64,000 bases of DNA from Hericium rajendrae (Eukaryota; Basidiomycota; Agaricomycetes; Russulales; Hericiaceae), in the NCBI GenBank assembly GCA_033439255.1, contig CM065879.1, positions 848,501-912,500 of the forward strand, read 5' to 3'. Shown one piece after another: positions 1 to 10,434 of the stretch (its first letter is position 1; every line of letters begins with the position of its first letter). The position numbers and the translations under genes are program-made. The notes below the pieces were generated by a model, which was not told the DNA's origin, did no database searches, and saw only the letters and a list, made by a program, of their open reading frames with translations.

Positions 1-2083
1 TCAACTTCGGACTCTCTGTCTGCAGTCGACCGTGCCCTTACTGACAAGGAGCAGGTACCTGACCAAAATTCGCAGGCGGTGTTGGCGGAGAAACGCCCGG
101 ACGCGTCCTATGAAGTTACCCTGGAGCCTGAGGATGATCCACAGCAGAAATCCATATTTCGGCGATGGCTCGCGGTCGTTATTATTGCAATATCTGCCGT
201 GTGCATAGCATGCGCATCGTCTGCAGTGAGTACCTGATTCTCTTCGTCAGAAATGATACCTGATATAAGGCCAGGCTGCCTTTACCGAGGCAGGTGTTAC
301 GCATGCCTTTGGCGTCAGTCGAGTAGTCTCCGTCCTCGGCGTGAGCCTCTTCGTGCAGGGCCTGGGAGTGGGACCCTTGGTGGTCGGACCACTCTCCGAA
401 GTGTACGGGCGTCAGATTATCTATCAAATATCCTTGTTTCTGTTCTTCGCGTTTACTTGGCCCGTGGCCTTCGCTCCGAACCTCGGTAAGTCGGGACGTC
501 TTCATGGTACTCGGGTTGTGCTGATGCTATGGTAGCCGTTTTCTTAGTCTTTCGGTTCTTGTCCGGTGTGTCTTCATCCGCATTCTTCTGTGTCACAGGT
601 GGGAGTATGAGCGATATGTTCAATGATGCCGAAGTGGCCACGTACGTATTGTCGTTGTTCACAAAGGCAGGTCTTGTTGCTGAAAACTCGCTAGCCCCAT
701 GGCTTTCAATACCATTGCTCCGTTCTTCGGCCCCGAGCTGCAGCCAATTTATAGCGGGTGCGGACATGGGTTCAATAACTTGGGCGAGTTTATAAGCCTG
801 ATAACTGTCCCATCCTTTCCAGATTTATCAATCAGAATACCAGTTGGCGATGGACGTACTACACTCTCTTGATCTGGATATTCGTTCAGATGGTGGCGAC
901 ATTCCTTGTACGTCCTGACTTACCCAGAAATCAGAACACTACTCAATTATTAACAATCTTTCTTCCGGTAGCTTGTAGAAGAGACATACATACCCACTAT
1001 TCTCAAGCACAAAGCCCAGAAGTATGTCGCAAGTTCTTTGGAGTGAAAGGGTTCTGATAGCCATACCAGACTTCGAAAGGCCACAGGAGACCCAAACTAT
1101 TACGCACCGATAGAAAGGGAGAACAAGGATTTATGGCGTGCGATACGGATCAGTTGTTCAAGGCCATTTCGTGAGGTCAACTCTCTTCGTCGATCTCACC
1201 ACCTGATCATTGCCACAGAGGTCGTTTTCTTCGATCGGATGGTCCTTCTGCTCAATCTTTGGTGCGACTTTATCCGGGGTTTTGAATGATTGGCGTCTCA
1301 CATAATTCTCAGGAATTCTGTTCTCCTCGGGATTTTATACCTCGCCTTTCAAGCATTCCCAATCATTTTTGAAAAGCACGGCTTCAACCTGCAGATGACC
1401 GGCCTTACCTTCATCGGCATCCTGTCCGGCATCGCGATCGGCATGTGCACCCAGCCATACATTAACTGGTAGCAAGTTACTCGTCTCCTGGATGCAGCAC
1501 GATTAATCACACTTTCAATGCTCAGGAAATATTGGAAGGACGAGCAAAAATACGGCGAGCTCCCGATCGAGTACAGACTATGGACAGGCGAAATTGGCGG
1601 CGTCATTGTCCCTATCAGTACGCCCTCCTTCCTTCTCCATTGCATCTCAATCTATATAACCCGTCCGCAGGCCTCTTCTGGCTCGCCTTCACGACCTACC
1701 CCTCCGTGCACTGGATCGTGCCCATCCTCGCGTCCGTCCCGTTCGGCATGGGGATGTACTACATCTACACGTCGACGTTCACGTACCTCGTCGTCGCGTA
1801 CCGGCCCATTGCGGCGTCCGTGCTCGCGAGCAACGCCGCGATGCGCACGTCGTTCGCGGCGGGCTTTCCGCTGTTCGCGAACGCGATGTACGACAGGCTC
1901 GGCACCGTCGGCGCGACCGCGCTGCTGGCGGGGCTGATGACGGTCATGGCGCCGTTTCCGTGAGTTGCCTGGTTGTTTATCCTCGAGAAACGGGGTGCTG
2001 ATTGCGGAGCGTCCGCATTCAGGTTCATATTCTATCGTATTGGGGCGCGGTTGAGGGCGAGATCAAGATTTGCTGTTGATTAG
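1..2083 (+). CDS. MFS transporter (DHA1-like drug/polyamine exporter type), 5' end outside window
   Basis: Major facilitator superfamily plasma-membrane exporter; the N-terminus is cut by the window edge. Twelve exons join in one continuous frame, ending at TAG 2081-2083. Visible exons include 1-225, 275-485 and 536-641; all introns are 40-70 nt with GT-AG ends. The visible start is a charged cytoplasmic tail, then the first membrane helix. Diagnostic stretches are the cytoplasmic loop-2 motif GPLSEVYGRQ (about 400-430), FRFLSGVSSSAFFCVTGGSM, a TPMAFNTIAPFFGP-like helix, SWRWTYYTLLIW (about 850) and LGILYLAFQAFPIIFEKHGF (about 1330), then the last three helices to about 1960. This is the fungal 12-TM DHA1 pattern (polyamine/azole-type exporters); the substrate is unknown. 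Read as one frame the middle looks broken, but splicing restores every junction, so I call it intact. The stop-rich look between 640 and 1280 is intronic. Confidence 0.88.
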
Positions 2084-2344
2084 TGTCAATGGGAGTACGG
2101 TGGTGGTCTGCATCGAGCTGCACATTGGCTATTCAGATTAGATGAAGGGTATAGCACAAATTAACGTAAGTAACAGCGAAAGGACAGGTCTGGTTATTAT
2201 TCCACATATGTACATACGATACCTCCATGCACGCAATGCACCCGGTTTGCTTTATCTACAGCGACAAGGGACTAGAATTTTTGGCATGAGCCGATGATGA
2301 CAGTAACCCAATATAAAGGAAATCACCTCTGCGTGTATCGCCTT

Positions 2345-3667
2345 TCATCTGCCCCTCCGTCCATATTCCTCTAAGGAAATTTTCTTCGCTTCCTCGACTG
2401 GGAACCCAATAGACGTCTCCTCAGTAACCTGCACGGCCAGCGAGTGCATCGGATACCCGATATCGTCCCGCGCAGCAAGCGGGCCGTTCGGTGTCCACAT
2501 ATACCGGCGCGGGATCGCGTCCAGCGCGCATGTCGTAGTATGATTCGGCGAGTCCAAGTGGAAGTGGATCCGCAAGATCATCAGCGAGAACGTAATGCCC
2601 TGCACCATCAAGGCGTTAGCATCGTGCGATAGGTAGAGTGGGCAGCTGCGTACGATGAGAGGCTGAATTAGGTCGAGTGCGGGGTACTGCCCGTTCGAGC
2701 GCTCGAGGTACGCGATGAGAAGCGCAAGGACACTGATGGAATACAGCGCGCCGCTCTCGACGATGGCGACGAGGACGTGCGTCATGCTCTGGCTCCCGGC
2801 AGCAAAGCGGCCCGTCGCATGAATACGCCATGCAATGGTCACTGGGATGCCCGATGAGCATGAGCATGCGTGACTAAGTGGTATTGACTCACCGGTGCAG
2901 CAGACATTGATGCACATCGTGAGGCTGAAGAAGGTCGTGACGAGGGACGAGGCGGTCTGGAAGACGGTTGCCCCTGGTGGGGCGCTCGACTGTCGGCTGA
3001 CGAGAATGTATCCGACGCCTATGGAGAAGACATCAGCCTAGGTATTCAAAAGCTGAGCATATGGAGACTCACAGGTGTTCGCAAGCTGCCCCAAACCAGG
3101 TAAGACGACGACCCATGGCTTTCCGTTGAAGAGAACATAGCATCTCCAGATCTAACGTAAGATATCGTTAAGTTGTTCTCATAAGCATCCTCATTGGAGA
3201 TTTTACACACCATGACGCCATCACCGATTAGAGTCTGCGTGACATACAGTACAGATTTGACAGTAAAAAGAGGGTGAGAAATATTATCGAAATAAACCAC
3301 AGGCCCGCCCGGTTCGTGGCAGAATGCATTGAAAATTCGGACGGCATCGATGATTACATGCTGCAAGGCCGGAGTAACGTCAGTCAAAAGGTAGGCAAAG
3401 TGGAAGCAGTTTGACCGACCGCTGTGGCCAGGGCAAATAGAGTGCTGGCGATTGGCAGTGCAACCCGCCGCTTCGCGCTCCCAGCTGCACCATGCCGATA
3501 CAGGACCACCAGTAACATTATGTACAGCGACAGAAAGATGCCTATACAACGACCGCAAATGAGATCAATAGCCGATATATCAGAAGCCGCGAAATAACCA
3601 TACCATAGAGTAGCGTCTCAAGAAAGATAGCCAAAAGCTCAGCTTTGTCAAGCGGGATATTATCCAT
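2345..3667 (-). CDS. Multi-pass membrane protein, basidiomycete family of unknown function (copy 1)
   Basis: I recognise a recurrent basidiomycete integral-membrane family but know no assigned function. The start ATG (3667) gives MDNIPLDKAELLAIFLETLLYG. Later exons encode IFLSLYIMLLVVLYRHGAAG (about 3500), then VLYVTQTLIGDGVM (about 3220), SGALYSISVLALLIAYLERSNGQYP (about 2690-2760) and a last helix plus cytoplasmic tail ending at 2345. Short introns separate the exons. About seven hydrophobic segments are expected, a receptor-like topology, but no ligand or G-protein motif is visible. A clear paralogue lies at 45500-46782 on the same strand and shares the start block, the TQTLIGDG block and the SGALYS...NGQYPALD block. 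No pathway can be inferred from the neighbours. Confidence 0.75.
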
Positions 3668-4698
3668 CGTCCGCCGGGGTGTTGTGTATGTACGAGAATT
3701 CGTATCCGCGATCGCAACGAGGTGCCTCCCTATATAATTTCCGACCAGAAATGACCAAGTTTCAGAGAGCACCACTATGATGACAGGATCGTACGGCTTG
3801 AGGGGACAGAATCGTGTTGGAGAAGCATCCCTTGAGAAAGGACTGGGGTAAGGTGCAAGACGTTGACGTTATCTAGAATCGGGAATCCACAGCTAGGTCC
3901 ATGGATCGGAGCCTAGTGAAACTGGCAGTCTCGAGTAAGACGTCACGCCTTGCAAGCATTGCTTTATAGGATGGGGATCTCGGGTTTCCTTTGCTCACAT
4001 CGACGCCTAGATGCTTCACATGCCCAGACCATATAACCCAGGTGACAGAAAGGATGCCCGATGGTCGATCAGGGAGGCAAGGCAGAGGCAATTAGTGGCA
4101 AATTTACATCATGACAGGTCCTTATGATGGAATGGATACGGCATTCGCCTGAAGAGGAAGACCACCCAACTGTGTTTACACCCAACCAACCAGGTGCGGG
4201 TTGCAACGCGGGTCGCCCAACAAGGACATTCCCCAGGGACGAAGTTGTCATAGTGATTGTGGAAGGCCAACGAGGATGCTTCACTGAGCTTCGTGGTTCA
4301 AGGTTCCGAGGTCAACAAGACTAGACACTCACCCTACCCACCCCAGGAACCCGGGAGCAATGTTCCGCTAAGGTCTGGGCGTCAGTGAAATAAGAGAACC
4401 TCGGTGGGGTTTTACGCTATTGCACACCTAAGCATGTGGATAGACCTTCGGACAGTAGGAATGGAACGATGGCATTACCAAGTCAAGGAACCCTAAAATG
4501 TCAGCTAGGGATGCTACCGCGCAGCCGTTAGAGATACTGCTCGTCGATGTTATTACGATAAAACCATGTCTGCATTGTATGAGTATGATGCACAGAACAT
4601 ACCAGTACTTCAATACTTGGTAGTTAACAACGATGCGCCAACTAGCGGTGGAAGATGAAAGCAAGATTGTAAACCTGGCAGTAGTAGTTGTGACGGAA
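3668..4698. other. Intergenic region, no supported gene
   Basis: About 1 kb between the membrane-protein start and the B2 end of the Ngaro-type element. Short ORFs exist on both strands, but none has recognisable domains, consistent splice sites or a paralogue in the window. The part next to 3667 should hold the promoter of the membrane-protein gene; no clear TATA box was found. Confidence 0.5.
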
Positions 4699-4817
4699 GC
4701 TGCCTATGCTCGATCCGCAGAATACACTAGGATGGGAAGAGAGAGGGCGCGACTAAAGCGTCACGTCGCGCGTCCCTCGGGTGTGAGATTCCGAGGACAG
4801 AGGATACCTACTATCCC
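4699..4817 (-). repeat. B2 terminal repeat of Ngaro-type element
   Basis: A 119-bp direct copy of B1 (4990-5108), both beginning GCTGCCTATGCTCGATCCG on the plus strand. It is the outermost 3' end of the element. A 44-bp spacer with four GGGT units separates it from A2. Confidence 0.9.
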
Positions 4818-4832
4818 CAGAGTCAAAACACC

Positions 4833-4847
4833 GGGTGGGTGGGTGGG
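4833..4847 (+). other. G-quadruplex-capable GGGT tract between A2 and B2
   Basis: GGGTGGGTGGGTGGG on the plus strand, inside the 44-bp spacer 4818-4861 that separates A2 from B2 and is absent beside B1 and A1. Four runs of three guanines with one-base loops form a very stable quadruplex in general; whether it folds here is inference. Confidence 0.6.
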
Positions 4848-4861
4848 TGAGTTAAAAGCAA

Positions 4862-4990
4862 GGAGTGCTGATGGTACGAGACGAAGAGGGGTGCGGACTC
4901 ATCGCCGCAGACTCCGCCAACCTACTCGTCTCGTTTAGTCAGCACTCCCTGAGTTTATTCTCGCAAGCTCGTGATAAACTCAGTCCGACG
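4862..4990 (-). repeat. A2 internal repeat of Ngaro-type element
   Basis: A 129-bp copy of A1 (10435-10563). It contains two nested hairpins: an outer stem GGAGTGCTGA / TCAGCACTCC that encloses an ACGAGACGA-type stem, followed by a second stem CTGAGTTTAT / ATAAACTCAG. Confidence 0.9.
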
Positions 4991-5108
4991 CTGCCTATGC
5001 TCGATCCGCAGAATACACTAGGATGGGAAGAGAGAGGGCGCGACTAAAGCGTCACGTCGCGCGTCCCTCGGGTGTGAGATTCCGAGGACAGAGGATACCT
5101 ACTATCCC
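4990..5108 (-). repeat. B1 internal repeat of Ngaro-type element
   Basis: A 119-bp copy of B2, directly abutting A2 (sharing base 4990) and lying just downstream of the recombinase stop codon at 5186. The order B1-A2-B2 at one end is the hallmark of Ngaro-type split direct repeats. Confidence 0.9.
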
Positions 5109-5843
5109 ATCCAAACCACGAACAAAAGAGAGTGGTCAGGAGGTATCCGACCGACTCCCCCATACTGAGAGAAAAACAAATGAAATTATTGTAATTTCTG
5201 CACAGCGGCGCGAATCGAAGGTAGTTTGTCATATGCATCACCGATAAAAAGAGGGAGAATATGCTCAATCTTTCGCCAATAACCAAGAAAAGCTTTCGAA
5301 GACCAACGACCTTGCGTCATAACAACCCACGGGTCGACACCATGAAGGAGAAGATGAGTGGTGCCGCCGATACGAAAACTATGGCCGGTAAAGGAAATAA
5401 GACCCGCATCCTTCCAAATAGAATTGCATCGCTGCATGAAGGCAGGACGTGTGAGCGATCGCCAACCAGATTGCGTGCGATAGGAAAAGAGCGGCGCGTG
5501 ATCCGGAACATCGAAGTTGACGACGAAATGGTGAAGAAAGGCAGAAAAAGAATCCAGATCATCGAAGGACTCAGTTAGGGTGATCCACTCGCCCACGTAA
5601 TGTTTTGTTTTGGACCATGGGATGTGGAATTGCAGGAAATTGTGGTTGTTTGGAGCACAGCCCCGTTTGATAGTGCAGGAACGTGTAACGAGTCTGGATG
5701 GAATCTCAAAAGGAGGTCCTTAATCAGTAAATGGTGCGCGACGCACCGGGCGGGATCAAAAGAAGATGGTGAGTCCGCAAGGAGTTCACCCAAGCGGCAG
5801 CAAGCTCGCCAGGCGACTGTCGCTACGGCCCAAATACAAGCAT

Positions 5844-5849
5844 CTCGGG
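5844..5849 (+). repeat. Target-site duplication, left copy
   Basis: CTCGGG next to the left inverted repeat. The same six bases follow the right inverted repeat at 7073-7078. Confidence 0.85.
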
Positions 5850-7072
5850 TACCGTTGCCGAGCAGGACATGGTCTGTTTATGGAAGGCAATCGCAGATCT
5901 GTTTGGTGTTCGGGGGTCCCGGCACTCCGTGATCCCCAAGTTCGTGACATGTGCATTTTATTATCTCTTCAGTAAGAATAACTGCATGTTTTATATGCCA
6001 TGGTTTGTTTTCTTTGGTGTGTTTTATCGTGATTCAAAGTAATTTTAATCTGGGCTAATGGTCCATGCACCTGGATTGCCTGAGCTCTGCTCTCCGTGAG
6101 CTGCTCTCTCCGAGCCTCGCCCCGTGGGGCTTCATGCCGCATTGAGCCTCATCGTTGGTATGTCTTTTACCTCCGTCAATTTCTGCTTGCGGTGCATCCG
6201 TCTCAGTAAGCCTAAAGTGTGCAGCGACGGTCGAATGAGAGCCCTTGCCTCATGCTCATGACCATTGCATGCATTCAGCATATGGGGTTTTGAGCACCCT
6301 CCCTCCCCTCCCTTAGATATCTCTTTTTCCTTTTGTATCATCGTACGGGATCATTCTCGCAGTGGCATGATAATACAATCTGTCCACTGCCCATTCCGCG
6401 CATGTGCCCGGATGGCTGCTGGTGAGAGGCTGCAGGTGATATATGATAGGGCGGGTCAGCAAGTGTTAGGATGTCGACAACATTACAAACACACACACAC
6501 CATTCCGAAGTCCCCCACGGGGACTCTGGGACATATGTCGGATCCTGAGGGCATCATCGTCAAGTTTGATGTGCCATTGGGCATCAACATATCATTGTCA
6601 ACTTTGCATTGTGGAGCGGACCACTGGCAGACCTCTGCGCATGTCGTGGTTATTAATTCTGTCGATGGACTCGGCCGCACTCTTGCAGTCTCGCATGGGG
6701 TCACGCCCCGAATCGAGTTTTTCCACAAGTTGATACGTGTTTTAAGAACAACAAATTTATGTCTCAATTCAAGTTTCGTAGTCCATATCACTCGCCACAT
6801 TCCGGCCTTTCGCATGCCCACCGAGTCGCGGCAGGTGTTCCCGGCACAGCCTAAATATTGCTGCCACCCGTCGCTCTTGCGCAGGTACTCTGGACGTCTG
6901 AATCCGTCTCGGGCTGCTAGATTGTTAATTACAAGACCCTAGCGTTGGGTTCTACGACAGGTACAAAATTTTCTTCAACTAATTCTGTAACACTACGTGA
7001 CGGATTGGACCCCGGAGCGACAAAGCCGAGATTCCGCAACGCCGACAGACCATGTCCTGCTCGGCAACGGTA
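5850..7072. mobile_element. Nested DNA transposon, 28-bp perfect TIRs, 6-bp TSD
   Basis: 1,223 bp inserted in the recombinase gene. The ends are perfect 28-bp inverted repeats (5850-5877 and 7045-7072) starting TACCGTTGCCGAGCAGGAC; similarity continues inward in degenerate form. The flanking target duplication is CTCGGG (5844-5849 and 7073-7078). Removing the element and one TSD restores the host reading frame. The longest internal ORF (6265-6942, +) has no domain I recognise and no DDE pattern, so the copy is probably non-autonomous. A 6-bp TSD is uncommon among cut-and-paste families; the superfamily is left open. Confidence 0.88.
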
Positions 7073-7078
7073 CTCGGG
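7073..7078 (+). repeat. Target-site duplication, right copy
   Basis: CTCGGG directly after the right inverted repeat, matching 5844-5849. On the coding strand the restored sequence reads through LSDT-RDA of the recombinase. Confidence 0.85.
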
Positions 7079-7713
7079 TGTCAGAGAGGTCGAGAGCGTG
7101 ACGCAAGACATGCATGTGAGATGCGAGGACGGGCTGACGCGGTGACAGACGCGAGGAAGCGGGAGTGAGATTAGAAACCCCACGTTTGATCCGCCGGACT
7201 AATTGTCCACCTTGCCAAGAGGCACCGTGTATATCATGCCAGAGTTGGAGGCCGTGGAGCCATGATTCGACAGCGCTGATGCTAACGTTCTCGGCACCTT
7301 CTTCGGCAATAAAGAATGCAAGGAGAGAATCTGAGGCCGGCATACGGAAAGATTCAGGAATGTGATGACGGTCACAGAAATGGGTGAAGCGAATCAACCC
7401 GGCCGAATAATTGGAACGAGTTTTAGGAGAGACAGATGCAAGGAGGACGTGACGAAATTTTTGGATAGTGGCTGGCGGAAGGGTACGAGAAACTTGTGAG
7501 ATCCACTTAGTACCCCAAGGAGTGCGCCAATGAAGAAAACGGTCCTTCGCCAACACAAAAGGGCGAAGGGAATTGGGACGAATGAAATTCTTGGGCTTAT
7601 TCGAGCGACGCGGTCGAAGACGACGATCCAACTGCGGCTGAGAGGGATTGACCGATTTCCTCTGATTGGACCGTGTCGCATCTGCACGTGCAGATGCAGT
7701 ATGCAAAGAGACC

Positions 7714-9630
7714 CTATACATGAAGAAGGAAGGGTTGGAGCTCGACGGGGAGCTCAAAACTGACTTGAAGTCGACGCTCAACAGGTCCTAACTCGCCGCG
7801 AGAGCAAGAATCTGCTGGGTTGTGTGCCGATGGGATGTACATGGTGGAAAGCGTGAGGTTGGCAGGAATGAGAGAGGAAGTGATACGACGGATGACCTCG
7901 TTGCGAGAAAGATTACGGCAACGCCCTTTAGTGAGAGAATCAATGACACCTTGATTATCGCCATGCACGAGCACGTTCGCATCGCGGACCGGCTGAGTAG
8001 AAATCCAAAGTGCTGCGAGCTCAACAGCAATGAATTCTGCCCAACCTATATCACGATCAGCAGAACGCCACTCACCGACGAGGCGCCAAGCGGCCCAATG
8101 ATCCCCGACGACAAGCCCAATCCCCCAACCTGTAGAAGCATCGACGTAGATGTGAAGGTCGATAACAGTGCGAGGGAAAAGGGAGCGAGAGAAATCTTCA
8201 TGGGATAGAGTGTTTTGCCACCAAATTAAATCATTGCGAACGCGAGTGGGGAGATGGAATAATGCGAAGGCATTCGGAAAGGACGCGATGAAATGCGTTA
8301 AAGCGGGAAGGAAAGCACGGCCATCACGATAAACGAACGAAGCATGTTGCAGGGTGCCATGAAGAGATTGGACCATGCGAAGGTTCACGCGGTTCTCCGG
8401 ATTGGCCAACACGTCTTGAATCTTGTGCAAATATTTCTTGCGCTTCTTATCGAGTAGAGCAATTCGCTTGTGCTCCAAATCCCACTGGAAACCACCGTAC
8501 TGAGTGGAGAAGGAAAAGTCATGTCCTTTTTCGGAGATGTCATGCCATGGGATGCCGAGGGAACTGGTGATGCGAAGGATGTCGTGTAGATCATAGGGAT
8601 ACTCGAAAGATAGAGAGCCATCTTCATTGACTATCGTTCTCGAAGGATAACGGAGAAAATCAAAATCATCAACCCATTTGACCGAAGTCACTGCATCGTG
8701 TTTGAGTATATCAACAGTAGCGTCGGCCATTTGACCTTGAACGTTGCCGGCAGTGGTCATGCCGAAAGGCGCACAGTGATCGCCGTATATCAGACCCATC
8801 CATTGAATAGCTATGTAACATTTATGACGAGGAGCAATAGGCGAGCAGCGGTATGCCTTCGCGACATCGAGACTTGCAGCCTGTGTACCCGGAGGTGCTG
8901 CAGCCACCTGCGAGTGCTATAAGTAAAAGTACAAATAGTGGGGTCGGAACGGTCTGCAAGACACAACAACAACATTTGTAAGCAGCTCATAAGGAGCCCG
9001 CTCGTGACACCGACAGGACGACAGGACTGTCTAGAAGGACCCGCCGGGTCAACAGAACAGTGCTCGTCATGAACAGGACGTGTCTGCAAGGACACGTCAG
9101 TACCTCATCAACAGGACAGGCACGCAACGTAAGTTGTCATGCGCAGACCAAGGATGGTGGGTGGGGAGGAAAGACGTACCAAATCAGCGAAATAAGCTAC
9201 TGTATGCCACATGATGACCATGTCCTTCGCGTCGAGCCAACTGTTGGTAGACTCGCCGTAGGAATCCGTCGCGGAGAGATTGCGTATCATACGCCACTTT
9301 CCGGAACCAGGCTCCTTTTCGACAACTCCTAGAGGTGCTGTACGAAAATGGCCACCGAAGAACAAAAAGGCATCTGTTAAAGAAAAGGGCCCCGAGAAAC
9401 GACGAGCATCAAGCTCTTCCTTTATATGATCTTCAATGAATGATGGGTGCTCCAATGCATTGGGCATGTTAGGCGGAAGAAAAGTATGAGAGAGCGGTGG
9501 CGGGTTCCCAATGGGAGCGCCGTAGACGAGATCGTGAACGAGTGTTGGATATTTGGAAGAAAGACCGGTACGGTTGAGAGCCTGCTCCCAACCTGACGCC
9601 GAGTATAGTGTGACGACACGCTGGCACTCA
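7714..9630 (-). CDS. Reverse transcriptase-RNase H polyprotein of the Ngaro element (one intron)
   Basis: The first exon (about 9630-9180) carries the RT N-terminal region (LEHPSFIEDHIKEELDARRF; LGVVEKEPGSGKWRMIRNL). A GT-AG intron of roughly 260 nt (about 9175-8911) follows. The second exon resumes with APPGTQAASLDVAKAYRC, PFGMTTAGNVQG and the catalytic box KWVDDFDFLRYP (VDD in place of YVDD). RNase H follows: IDLHIYVDASTGWGIG (first Asp), WAEFIAVELAALW (Glu), VLVHGDNQGVIDSL (Asp) and a terminal SAHNPADSCSRG. It copies element RNA into cDNA. The 5' boundary is uncertain because this frame overlaps the end of the gag-like ORF by several tens of bases, suggesting frameshifting or re-initiation. 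No stop is seen inside the conserved parts. Confidence 0.8.
8911..9175 (-). other. Putative spliceosomal intron inside the retrotransposon RT gene
   Basis: On the minus strand a GTACGT donor follows ...AYFADL, and a CTCGCAG acceptor precedes GTGGCTGCAGCACC, restoring ...FADL-VAAAPPGTQAAS in frame. All frames between contain stops. The interval contains a GACGTGTC/GACACGTC stem-loop near 9069-9090. Approximate bounds. Confidence 0.6.
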
Positions 9631-10299
9631 ATTGCGAGTGCACGACCGCGCTCCGTGGTGCTCGTCGTTGCATAACGAGCAGACATGAAGTGGATGGCGC
9701 GGTCCGGAGCGCGTGCAGGATCCTCCGAGGTTGAAACGCACGCAGACGGATCTGCCGTCTGTACGGCGCAGGAGCGCCCCATTGCTCGCTTCGATGTGAA
9801 GGGGGCGTTCGGGACGGGACGCGTTTGCGGCTGTGCATTGCGACGCGATGTGCCCGTCGTGCCCCCCGCAGCGGAGGCAGATGTCGATGCGAGTGGTTTG
9901 GTCACGAAAGGGACGAGCGCTACGTGCTCCTGTAGATTGCGGGAGATAGGGATGATATCTCGGTGGCGGCGGAGGAGGTGGTCCACATGCCCTCTGCGAG
10001 TTCTGGACCCATAACATCTTTTGAGTGTCAAGTCCTCGTCCCCATGAAGCATCTTCGGGATTGACAACGAAAGGGGCCATGAAGAATTGAGCGCGAACCT
10101 CGTGATCGAAGGCACGGTAGGCTGGGTACCATTGACTGAAGAATTTGTCTTTGATGATGGCATTGTAATGTGAGGCCCATCCCGCGAGAACCTTTTCGCT
10201 AGCGTGTTTCGAGAGGAAGTCGAGGAAGGTTTGATAGCATGTTATCCAATCGAAGATGGACAGTGTTTCTTCAGGAGGGAACTCGGAAATATCGAGCAC
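9628..10299 (-). CDS. Gag-like nucleic-acid-binding protein of the Ngaro element
   Basis: Likely structural protein of the retrotransposon. The open frame extends upstream of 10299 toward about 10400 (…GIKYTKIATGPYENTRVLD), so the true start is uncertain; the coordinate used begins at a GTG. The N-terminal half is helical and Trp/Phe-rich (FDWITCYQTFLDFLSKHASE). A proline run at about residue 108 follows, then a zinc-knuckle-like motif CLRCGGHDGHIASQC and a second Cys/His cluster (CVRFNLGGSC…HVCSLCNDEHHGARSC). This arrangement is usual in the first ORF of basidiomycete YR elements. The stop at 9628 overlaps the RT frame. Confidence 0.72.
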   Translation of the reverse strand: MLDISEFPPEETLSIFDWITCYQTFLDFLSKHASEKVLAGWASHYNAIIKDKFFSQWYPAYRAFDHEVRAQFFMAPFVVNPEDASWGRGLDTQKMLWVQNSQRACGPPPPPPPRYHPYLPQSTGARSARPFRDQTTRIDICLRCGGHDGHIASQCTAANASRPERPLHIEASNGALLRRTDGRSVCVRFNLGGSCTRSGPRHPLHVCSLCNDEHHGARSCTRN

Positions 10300-10434
10300 G
10301 CGTGTGTTTTCGTAAGGGCCGGTGGCAATCTTCGTGTACTTGATACCAATACCAGCCCGGATCCGTTCAATTGTAGCAGGTGCGAATAAGGTAAGAGGCG
10401 GTGACCGACCGCAACGTGCAAGGATAGTGATGTC

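Larger units (their letters stand above)
5186..7781 (-). pseudogene. Tyrosine recombinase of the Ngaro element, split by a nested transposon
   Basis: Phage-integrase-fold DNA breaking-rejoining enzyme that would join the circular cDNA intermediate to the genome. The N-terminal SAM-like part is encoded at about 7085-7781 (SPKTRSNYSAGLIRFTHFC; SAVESWLHGLQLWHD; HVLRHALDLSDT). It is then cut at the transposon 5850-7072 and resumes at about 5843 with RDACIWAVATVAWRACCRLGELL, which contains the first catalytic Arg. The catalytic end is present: HSFRIGG (H-x-x-R), GRW, and FLGYW with the nucleophilic Tyr, ending at 5186. Skipping the insertion and one TSD copy restores the frame exactly (LSDT-RDA). 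A separate frameshift near 5735, between the LLIK and RSCTIKRG segments, adds a second lesion. The start overlaps the end of the RT gene by about 68 nt. Confidence 0.85.

Noticed and set aside
182-767. Overlapping ORFs on both strands and apparent stops within the MFS gene, suggesting a pseudogene
   Set aside because: Splicing at in-phase GT-AG sites restores a continuous MFS protein through every apparent break.
6265-6942. 225-codon ORF inside the nested transposon as a transposase
   Set aside because: No DDE/DDD-type motif, zinc-binding domain or family resemblance visible; could be chance openness.
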